A DNA stretch of 64,000 bases from Capsicum annuum (Eukaryota; Streptophyta; Magnoliopsida; Solanales; Solanaceae), in NCBI RefSeq assembly GCF_002878395.1, contig NC_061121.1, forward strand, positions 12,597,184 to 12,661,183, read 5' to 3'. A program made the translations under genes and the position numbers. Shown one piece after another: positions 35,401-43,981 of this stretch (within the stretch, counting starts at the first letter, position 1; every line of letters starts with the position of its first letter). The notes under the pieces were generated by a model. The model was not told the DNA's origin and searched no databases. It saw only the letters and a list, made by a program, of their open reading frames with translations.

Positions 35401-38400
35401 AAATGCTATTTGATACTCCTCTAAAGCCTCGTCTGTTACATTCATCAAGTCAGCAACACTTCCACCCCCACAATACTCCATTACTATCTGCCAAAAAAAT
35501 ATTTTTCCTCGTAAATTAAATAAACTGAAAAGTTCTAGTATAGTTGCAGACATTATATAAGGGAAGAAATGGAAACAGAAACACTTGAATAAATCAGTCA
35601 GAGCATGATTTAGTTTTGAAGTCCAAAGAAATGATGACCCTTCATACCCAAAGGTACTCTTCTCCTTGGTAGCTACCAAGATAGCGAACAACATTTGGAT
35701 GACTGCACTGCTGCAACATCTCAATTTCACCTCGAATTTCTTCATAGCCTTCCTCCTAAAAGGAAGAAATATATCTATAAATATACAGAGAGACAAACTG
35801 AACCACCTGAGATGAACTAATATCAGAGTCTAGAGCACAGAGCAAGCATACCCCTTCAGATAATGATATGACTTTGATGGCAACCATTTCTGAAGTCCTC
35901 AAGTCTCGAGCTTTATAAACAGCCCCATAAGAACCCTTCCCTGTGTTTATCAAAGTCCTCCACTTTCAGCCACTTCAGTTAATAAGAAAAACAACAACAT
36001 ACCCAGCATATTCCCACATCGTGGAGTCTGGGGAGCGTAGAATGTACACAGTCCATACCACTACCACAGAGGTGAGGTAGAGAGGTTGTTTCCGATAGAC
36101 CCCCAGCTCGAGACACTTTATAGTTAATAAGCACAATGGTTATATAACAAAAAAAGTACAACTGCACCACCAATGTTTTCCCAGTCACACAGATAAGCAC
36201 CAACATCCAATTCTTCTAATATTTACAGCCAATACTGCACTTTGCATAACAGAACCAGCGGCATACTCACTCATAAGATAAGATAAAATTGCTTCACATG
36301 AGATTCACCAGGACTTCTTGTATGATTATGCTCAAAATCAAAATTATCACAAGTTTCTCGAGACAAGCCGACACTGTACATTTTTTAACCTCTCTTAATA
36401 AAGGCAAAAGGTCTCATTAAGTGCAAAACCACCACAAAGCTCTGTTCAATAATCCAATTTGACAGAAATTCTAGCTACATAAACAGTTAAATACTCATTA
36501 TTCTCCATGAGTCAAATAATAGCAACTACTACTGCTAGGACATCTATGTCTCAGTACCAAACATTAGTCACATGCTCGCAGTTATGTGAATTCTAAGTAT
36601 CCTTTCTGCGATATTTGGACCTGTTTCATTCAATTAGGACAAGGTCTATGCCAATTTCAACAGCAGACCAACTCCTATGCTGGAAGAGAAAGGGATTCCC
36701 AAGCATATGAGCCTGGGGGAAGCTTGGAACTCCATACTTGCTGCAAAATGATGGACTCTCTGAAAGAGAGAAATTGAAGATATTTTGACGGATAAAGGAA
36801 CTCAAAAAGATTAAATCTAATTGTATTTTTGGTTTCTTTCTGGTGTAAGCTGAACGTAGTTGAAAATGCAGACACCCGGATATAGCTTATAGAATCTTTT
36901 GTATAGATAGCCAGGATTATTTTTTTTTCCTTTTTGGATTTAACTACAGCACTTTCTTAGTGCTTGCTTTGACATCAAGAACATACCCGGAGCCACCTTA
37001 GGCAATTTTACTGAAAATTGTGGTTTACACTTTCCAGAGGTTAATCTGTGGGAGAGCAATAGAAGCATTGTGCTTCTAGGCGATGCAGCCTGAATGCTGC
37101 TCCCTAAATGGAGAAAGTCTAGTAGCTGGAAGCATCACTAGCTTATGCTCTAACTCGAGTAGCATAGAACACGTGAAATCCCGTGTGAATCGGCAAGGAC
37201 CACCTTGCAAGGCTATTGTTTAGCTAAATAGCAATTGGAACATACAATACGTCCAGTCGCCTCTTGTGGATTCTCATAATCCTGTTGTGGAGAATCCCAA
37301 TTCGGAAGTCAAAGAGTTCTAGAAAACTGAAAACATTCTTGGTGGAAAAAATGTGAATAAAGGAATAGATCTTTGTTCTCTTTTATTGTTTTATTGTTGT
37401 TCTATGTTCTAACTGGGGCATGGTGAAGTGGTACGCAACGAATTTTGGTCCCACTAACTTGGTTTTACGTTACGGAAGAAAGACACATGTGATATTAGAT
37501 ATTGACTAGTGCTAGTTATATATGAAGTGAACTTAGCTATTACAAATGCAAACTTAACATTGCACACCCTTAACACCATTGAGAAGAAACTTCCTGGCTT
37601 CACCGCTGATCAATAATACTTACCCTCCCTAAAATAAAAATCTTTTAAGACTAATTGGGATTCACATGTAGCAAATTGCATTTCCTATATCTAGTGATTG
37701 AGTAAAAGCACAACAAAAACAGATAATTTTCACTACTGAAAAATCATCTCAAAGCAAATAAAGTGTGAAAAAACAAAACTTAACCTAGCTCATGAAGTAA
37801 TTCATACTTAGTAGAAGGATCTTCCCTAGTCATACTATCCGATATTGAACTCGACAACATCTTAATCCCTTGTGCCCTCAATGTACCACCACCACCATCT
37901 CCTCCTGCCTCCTCCACCCCCTCCCCATTGCCCCTATGCCTCTGCCTCTCAATCAAAATTTCCCCAACCGCCTGCTTACTAGCCACAGCTCTACGCATAC
38001 TCATCCAACACCTTCACCACTTCTCCTCACCATTGTCCCTGAATCAAACTCATTATCCTTCACTACAAACATCCTAAGATGGAACTCCAAAATAATACTA
38101 CACGAAACAATAGTAGTAACAGAAATCAAATAATAACAAGAAAGTATAGCAGTAGTCCTACAACAACTCAAAGCAAATAAAGAGGTAAAAAAACAAAACT
38201 TTACCTAGTTCATGAAGCAATTCATACTTAGTAGAAGGATCTTCCCTAGTCACACTATCCGGTATCGAACTCGACGACATCTTACTCCCTTGTGCCCTCA
38301 ATGTACCACCACCTTCCTCCTCACCTACCACCCCACGATTCCTTTGCCTCCCAATCCCCATTTCCCCTACCGCCTGCATACTAGCCACTGCTCTACTCAT

Positions 38401-38940
38401 ACTCATTCCAACACCTTCACTACTTTTCCTCACCATTGTCCCTGAATCAAACTCATCATTATCCTTCACTACAAACGTAGAAAATCCTCCTCCTTCTTCT
38501 TCTTCATCCTCATCTTCCTGATACCGTCTCCTCACAGAACTACTCTCATCATCCCGATCCCAATAGGACATATACCTAGCAGTCTGCTGGGGGAATTTCG
38601 AACTGCGATCAGTTTTCACAATCATGGTATCCGAAATGGATGCCACGTCATCATCATCTCCACCACCGAAGTCTTTAGGAAGGCGTTTGAGTAAAGGAGG
38701 AAGCGATTCTTCGTCGTCGTCTTCGTCTTCGTCGCCATTTGGGGTTTCGGCATCGTTGTCCTTGTAGAGCATGGTGGAGTAAAGGGTAGAATTGTCTTTT
38801 TCATCTTCGGAGGATTTAAGGTTGTTGTTGTGGGTGATGAAGGTGGAGTATATGTTGTCGTCGGATTGTTGCTGTTGTTTCGGAGTGGTCGCAGGTGGTG
38901 GTGGTTTCCGGGATCGCCACGATGATGGACGAAATTCCAT
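26431..38940 (-). CDS. SIK1: STE20/MST (Hippo-type) serine/threonine kinase SIK1
   Basis: Plant counterpart of Hippo/MST and yeast Ste20 kinases (Arabidopsis SIK1, linked to MOB1, growth and cell expansion). Exons (minus): 38940-38205, 35940-35852, 35755-35648, 35487-35380, 34638-34548, 34299-34247, 33442-33380, 33239-33195, 32909-32874, 31553-31498, 31225-31144, 31031-30909, 30806-30704, 29353-29212, 28727-28517, 27042-26842, 26751-26666, 26530-26431. All are GT-AG and phases sum to 810 aa; the Arabidopsis protein is of similar length. Seen: acidic, low-complexity N-terminus (1-245); glycine loop GKGSYGAV (246-253); VAIK Lys268; catalytic HRDIKGGN (359-366); DFG 379-381; [10 protein letters not shown] (398-407), the STE20-type activation-loop end; then a Ser/Gly-rich tail ending DTLRTILRL. 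Every catalytic residue is present. Start is the first ATG of the large exon. Introns carry SINEs, MITEs, a plastid rDNA scrap and an exon-1 duplicate. Confidence 0.95.
27326..27506 (+). mobile_element. TS-type SINE, full length, with 17-bp target duplication
   Basis: Ordered blocks of the tRNA-derived TS SINE: 'agccttggagtaactggt' (A-box side), 'catgggttcaagcc' (B box), 'acagcctctggcagaaatgc', 'ggctgcgtacgatacaccc', 'tgcaccgggctgccc' and a T tail. TTTACAGTACTGACAAG stands at 27309-27325 and again at 27507-27523. It lies in intron 15 of SIK1, antisense to it. Perfect flanks suggest a fairly young insertion. Confidence 0.93.
27746..28211. mobile_element. Tourist-like (PIF/Harbinger) MITE
   Basis: Ends GGGGTCGTTTGGTAGAGTGT and its complement 'acactctgccaaacgacccc' (one mismatch), flanked by TTA on both sides (27743-27745, 28212-28214). 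Interior has repeated 'aatgcatgcattag'-like palindromes. 466 bp, in intron 15 of SIK1. Confidence 0.85.
29658..29843. mobile_element. hAT-type MITE with 8-bp target duplication
   Basis: Ends CAGTGGTGAAGC and '...ggctccaccactg', inverted repeats with one mismatch in the first 12, flanked by GAGTTAAG (29650-29657) and GAGTTAAA (29844-29851). 186 bp, in intron 13 of SIK1. Confidence 0.85.
32975..33045 (+). repeat. SINE fragment with Pol III B-box
   Basis: 'gagaaccatgaggtctcggg' then 'ggttcaattcc' and 'tagcggaggcaaaaa' match the internal part of the SINE family duplicated at 22868. In intron 8 of SIK1. No full tRNA can be folded. Confidence 0.5.
35988..36116 (+). repeat. SINE-like repeat, (AAC)n family, well preserved
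   Basis: 'aacaacaacatacccagc', 'cccacatcgtggagtctgg', 'gtacacagtccataccac', 'gaggtagagaggttgtttcc', 'agacccccagctcgaga'. Just inside intron 1 of SIK1, about 50 bases upstream of exon 2. Confidence 0.75.
37069..37216 (+). pseudogene. Plastid 23S rRNA fragment inserted in SIK1 intron 1 (NUPT)
   Basis: The stretch from 'gcttctaggcgatgcagcc' through 'gcatcactagcttatgctc' to 'aatcccgtgtgaatcggc' and 'aaggaccaccttgcaaggct' is the chloroplast 23S rRNA sequence with scattered changes. About 148 bases, antisense to SIK1, with no rDNA recognisable beyond it. It is a nuclear copy of plastid DNA and not an rRNA gene. Identification is from memory of the conserved sequence and needs an alignment for exact ends. 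Confidence 0.85.
37748..38070 (-). pseudogene. Second copy of the 3' part of SIK1 exon 1
   Basis: Parallels 38167-38473: here [19 protein letters not shown] and [15 protein letters not shown] against [19 protein letters not shown] and [15 protein letters not shown] in exon 1. A one-base deletion (GGAATG to GGATG) creates a TGA upstream, but an ATG at 38004 opens a frame to a donor G|GTTAAG at 37785 in the same phase as exon 1. If used as a first exon it would give the kinase without most of its acidic N-terminus; otherwise it is a dead duplicate. The copy lies in intron 1, separated by about 96 unique bases. Confidence 0.82.
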
Positions 38941-39475
38941 TTTTGACCTTGGAAGTGTGGAGCGTGGAATGATGAGCTGAAAAAAATGAAAGTTCTACTC
39001 ATCCATGCTGAGGTGACACTAATTGTTTTACTTCAAATACAATACACCTTATCTTATTGTATTTACATAAATTTTTATCCTTATAAAATAATTACAAAAA
39101 TCTCAATTAACAATGTATATATCAAAAACTAATTATATATTTCAACAGATTTAAGATCACAAAAATAAACCAAAATTTAATTATGCAATATATCTTCATT
39201 AGTTAAATGTATTATGTATTTCGACACACTAAAATTAAAAAAAATATATATCTAGAGTTAATTATGTATCTTTACAAAGGAAAAAATTGATCTTTCTCAG
39301 ATGTATCGGGAGCTAATTATGTATCTCAACAAATTTAAGACTAAGATTTTTCAATAATTATGTAAAATGCTAAAATTTTCTGTAATTAAGCTCCAAATTA
39401 TCAGAATTTATGTTGTTTGCTTTTATTTTATTATATTTTTTAGTTTATTTTGATTCAATATATCAAAAGAGACAA
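38941..39475. other. Upstream region of SIK1
   Basis: Only about 0.5 kb separates the SIK1 start codon from the first repeat of the transposon nest. It is AT-rich with no convincing TATA box; candidate AT-runs lie near 39070-39090. Confidence 0.5.
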
Positions 39476-39477
39476 GT

Positions 39478-40220
39478 ATCGATTACCCCGAACTTGTCAC
39501 GTTTTATTCATGGTACACCTAAACTTTGACTAGTCCTAAGTACACCCCCCCCCTCCCCGAACTTGTTCTTTTACTACTTCGAGTGATGACCCTTTTTTGC
39601 TGACATGACAAAATATTTGGTTTCACATTCCATCACGCGTGTGATGGAATATTTTTTTGCCAAATCTGCATTTTCAATGGTTAAAAAACAAAAAACTTCA
39701 TTTTCCTTGAATTTTATCAAAAAATTCAACTATCTTTCTTCCTATTTAACTTCCAATCTAAAAACAAATAATCCGTTCTATTGCTTCTACTTTATCTACT
39801 TATTTCTAACTCCATAAATTATAATAGGAGACTTGTTTGTGCATGTGAGTTTACTCCAACTATGAGAATTTTATGGTCGGATGACAATTTCGAATGTAGA
39901 TTCCTCGGTTGTATGCATTATGGTGTATGTAGTTATATTGGTTAACGATTTTTAGTCCCTAACGATTTGATTTTTGATTTAACCGATAAGAAAATACTCA
40001 TAAAATAGAAAAAGTAGTAACTAACATGTAAAATAATAATTTAGCATAAACTTATTGGGTTATCAGTTTACCCAATAACCCAATTAAAAAAAAAAAGAAA
40101 AAATTTCAGAAGTAACAACTTTGTAGCCTTAATTATGACTTTTATAGCAAAATTTTCATAATTATGAAAAATAACAAAATATATTTTGTATTTAAGTAAA
40201 ATGTTGCTATATAAATACAT
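39478..40220. repeat. Left arm of an outer inverted repeat around the Mutator-like element
   Basis: 'gaacttgtcacgttttattc', 'ggtacacctaaactttgact', 'gtacttcg'-like and 'gtgatgacccttttttgc' blocks (39490-39600) are the reverse complement of 52020-52132. A second block near 40060-40220 ('cccaataacccaatt', 'cttaattatgacttttatagc') is inverted relative to 51440-51600. Looks like one side of an older foldback element. Confidence 0.65.
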
Positions 40221-40326
40221 ATACAAATTGAATAGTAATTTCTATTTTGACTCTCATAAGTTAAGTTAAATACGAGAAGCAACCGTCCTTAATTCATACT
40301 ACATTTAATTATAAATTTTCCTAATA

Positions 40327-40800
40327 TGACTCTTCTATTCTCTTTCTTTTTTATTCTCTTCCCTTTTTTTCTAATTTTTCGTTTTCTTATTTTTTCTTTC
40401 TCATATTTTTCTTTTTCTTTTCCTATTTTCATTTCTTTTTTATGGTTTTATTTTTTATTTTGATTTCTTTTTCTTTTTTTTCTTTCCACTTTATTTTGAT
40501 TCTTCTATTTCTCTTCTTCTTTTTATCCTTTTTCATTTTTTTCTTTATTTTTTACTTTTACATTTTCTTATTTTTTTCTTTCTCATATTTTCTTTTTCTT
40601 TTCTTATTTTCGTTTTCTTCTTCTTCTTTTTTTTCTATATTTATTTTTTTATTTTTGGTTTTATTTTTACATTTATATTTCTAGCTTTTATTTCTCTCTC
40701 TTTCTTTTTTTTGACTTTCACTTCTTTTTCTTTGGATTTTTTTTTGTTTTTTTCCTTTCCTAGTTTTATTTTTTTTTTTTCGTTTTTTACTCTTCTATCT
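40327..40800. repeat. Polypyrimidine (T/C) low-complexity tract
   Basis: About 470 bases almost free of purines on the plus strand, mostly TTTC/TTTTTC. Phenylalanine-rich reading frames here are artefacts of the composition. Confidence 0.9.
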
Positions 40801-41079
40801 CTTGTTTTTGTTTTTAAAAAACACATATCTATATCACATATACATATTCAAAAAATATACAAAATATATAGACATACAGATTTGCGTATATATTTACAGT
40901 ACAAAACATACATATACATCTGCGTATATATTTCCAGAATACATATCTAACTCATATGTATGTATAAACATACGACACAAAATCTCTATACCAAAAAGTA
41001 ACATAATACATTTGCCTAATTACGCTTAAACTACACATTTCTTCTTCATGATGTAGACATCAAAAATATTATTATGACG

Positions 41080-41510
41080 AAAAATATGCATTATCCATAA
41101 ATACATATGCATTAATCATAAATACATATGCGTTATTCATAAATAAATATGCATAACTGAAAAAAATACATATGCATTAGTCATAAATACATATGCACAG
41201 TAAAAGTACATATGTATTATTCATAAATACATATGCATCTATAAGAACTTAAGCAAAACTAAAAATATATTTTCAAATCAATAAATATAGCATCCAACCC
41301 CATAAAAACGTATGAATGACTAGAAAATAAATATGTATTATTCAAAAATACATATGCATATCTGAAAAAATATATATACATTAGTCATAAATACATATAC
41401 AATCTAGTAAAATACATATGTATTATTGATAAATATATATGCATAATTGAAAAAATACATATGCATTGCTCATAAATACATATGCACAACTGAAAAAATA
41501 CATATTCTTT
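41080..41510. repeat. Irregular repeat of ATACATATGCAT modules
   Basis: The word 'aaatacatatgcat(t/a)' recurs about ten times, alternating with 'ctgaaaaaatacat' and 'tagtcataaatac'. Self-complementary ATGCAT/CATATG cores give many small hairpins. It ends about 240 bases left of the Mutator-like element. Confidence 0.75.
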
Positions 41511-42689
41511 CTTTTAGTTTGACTTCTTTTTTCACATATTTTTGCACTTTTGGGGATTTTAGAGATAAAAGTTTTCTCAATGTTTTTCATTTCATAATTT
41601 CTCCAATATTTTTCGACTCGTCACAATGCTTCGATCTCACTTCTTCTATGCCAACTTCTCTGTTCAACTGAATAGAAGTAGAAATCAAGTTAACACAAAA
41701 TCCCACAATCTTTCAACAAAAGAAAATCACAAAAGCCCATCAAATATCGTAGAAAAAGTTAGGGGAAAGGACAAAAATAATACCTAAAATAAAATAATTC
41801 TACAAAATTAGCACCTAAGTTTATAATACCGGTAAATAGCCACCCGTGACTCATGTTATAAACCCGGTAAATAGCCACTCGCTATATATAACGGGAAAAT
41901 ACAAAAAAATTCAAAATATAACTTTACCTTCTTTCCTTTTCAGTCACAAATTCCTTTCCCTTCAAACACGAAATTCTCCGTTCATTACCTTTTCTAATAC
42001 TCATCTTTACCTTTTACATTCCATAACCTTCTGTATAAATCTCGAAACATTTACTCAAAATTGATACAAAAAATGGCTACAACTTCTGTTTTAGTACCAA
42101 TAATGATCAAATATGGAGGTGAATGGATATATGAAGTTGAATTTCAGAATTTCATCATCAATGGAGTTTTGTTCGATTCTGACTTTACTTACGATATATT
42201 TGTTGCTGAATTGTATAAGCAGTTAAATATAAATCCAACTAAAGGTTTTGGATATCAAATACATTGTCACAGCGGAATCTATGCCTATATACAATGACAT
42301 GAGTGTCAAATTGTATATGCAGATGAAGGAAAAAAAGTTTCGATATCAATGAGTATCCATTATGCATAACACTCGTCCCTATCGAATTTACTGCTGGTGA
42401 ATTGTCAAATGCTATACAGATTGTCGAAGCAAATCGCTTTTCTGACATTGAAGATGATTTCTCTGAGGAAAACTTGGAAGATAAGCCAAAGCTTATCATA
42501 GTGGATCCTCTTTATAGGGATGTTGAAGAAGGGCAACTGTATTGGGATAAAAATACAATAACTAGCGTTATGAAGCATTATGCAATCCGACATAGATTTC
42601 AATTTAAGGTCAAAGGATCATCAACATCAAGGTATGACTCTACACAAAAACTGTATCGATTTAACATATATACTGTATCAATTTTTCTA

Positions 42690-43300
42690 GTATAAAAGTG
42701 GTATTAAACTGTATCAATTCAGTATAAAATAGTATCAATTGCGTATCAATATGGTTTTAATGTGGTCTTTATACTGTATGAATGTGGTATTAAACTGTAT
42801 CAATCTAGTATAAAATAGTCTTAATTGAGTATCAATGTGGTTTTAATGTGGTCTTTATACTGTATGAATGCGGTATTAAACTATATCAATCTAGTATAAA
42901 ATAGTATCAATTGAGTATCAATGTAGTTTTAATGTGATATTTATATTGTATGAATGTGGTATTAAACTGTATCAATCTAGTATAAAATAATATCAATTAG
43001 GTATCAATGTGGTTTAGTGTGGTCTTTATACTATATGAATGTGGCATTAAATTGTATCAATCCAATATAAAATAGTATCAATTGAGTATCAATGTGGTTT
43101 TAATGTGGAATATATACTGTATGAATATGGTATTAAACTGTATCAATCCAGTATAAAATAATATCAGTTGAGTATCAATGTGGTTTTAATGTGGTCTTTA
43201 TACTGTATGAATGTGGCATTAAACTGTATCAATCCAATATAAAATAGTATAAATTGAGTATCAATGTGGTTTTAATGTGGTATATATACTGTATATGCAT
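42690..43300. repeat. 86-bp minisatellite in the transposase intron, about seven units
   Basis: The word 'tggtattaaactgtatcaat' and variants recurs at about 85-86-base steps seven times, each unit also holding 'agtataaaatagtatcaatt' and 'gtatcaatgtggttttaatg'. Units are well conserved. Confidence 0.9.
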
Positions 43301-43764
43301 GCATAAGTTCCCACTTTTTTTTTTGAAAAAAGTATATCAATATGCTATAAAAGTGTATAAATCTGGTATAAAACAGTATCAATTGGTTATAGATACTGCA
43401 TATGCAAGGATGTGAGCTGTATGTTAAGCAATCGACTAAAATTCAATAATCCTTTTTATTTCTCATCAAATAAATGATATTTTTTTTATCTCATTTGCAA
43501 GTAAGAAACCTACATTATCTCATTATAAAAGACTTCTTTTCTAGTAAGAAAATAGAATGCATCAAAAACTTTGAATCAAGAAGGTCAAAAATGGATTTGC
43601 TCTGCTTACTGCTTGTGATACCTTTGTGGAGTTTTATCTACAGAGGGATTAAAATGATAGATGTTAGGTGGGTTACTGAGGATTTCATTTTCAACAAGGA
43701 CGTAACGGATCATCATGTGTGGATAAAAAGGTACAACATTGGTTTTGGCCCATTGGTTGGCTAA

Positions 43765-43981
43765 GGTTTGATTGGTAGTAATGTTGTTAGTGAGTTCATG
43801 ACCATGACTGAAACTTGAAGGTCGGTGCCTTTAAAAGCTTTAGGGAGTTCTGGAATTTCATCATAGATTTTGAATCTTTTTTCTTTGAAACCTTTGATTA
43901 AGTCAACTGATTTTGTTGGTACAGTGAAGTTGTTCCCAAGTTGTCTGTAGCATATTCCAACCTCAGATGAGATTTCTGCAC
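43765..43981 (-). pseudogene. Captured fragment of a GH17 glucan endo-1,3-beta-glucosidase gene
   Basis: The minus-strand frame reads SSEVGICYRQLGNNFTVPTK, then SVDLIKGFKEKRFKIYDEIP, then ALKALP-like PELPKAFKGTDLQVSVMV: the start of the mature GH17 domain (family pattern 'VGxxYGQLGNNLPxP..S..L.KS....R.KIYD..PE.L.A...TDLQVSVMVPN'). An AG acceptor directly precedes it at 43982-43983, matching the usual GH17 intron just before the mature domain. About 70 codons with no downstream continuation, lying inside the mudrA intron. So a piece of a host gene carried by a Mutator-like element; a substitution replaces Gly of the YGQ motif by Arg. Confidence 0.68.

Noticed and set aside
35242..35796. 184-aa minus-strand frame in the SIK1 region
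   Set aside because: A read-through of exons 3-4 and intron in mixed frames; the correct kinase exons are defined by splice sites and motifs.
37069..37216. A genuine rRNA gene
   Set aside because: Only a short, changed piece of plastid 23S; no flanking rDNA.
38622..39002. 126-aa frame overlapping SIK1 exon 1 in another frame
   Set aside because: Shadow of the real exon; low-complexity Thr/Pro content from GAN codons read out of frame.
40442..40950. Phe/Ser-rich and Lys-rich frames
   Set aside because: Created by the polypyrimidine tract; no conserved sequence features.
42690..43300. CRISPR-like array
   Set aside because: Repeats are directly tandem without distinct spacers, in a plant transposon intron.
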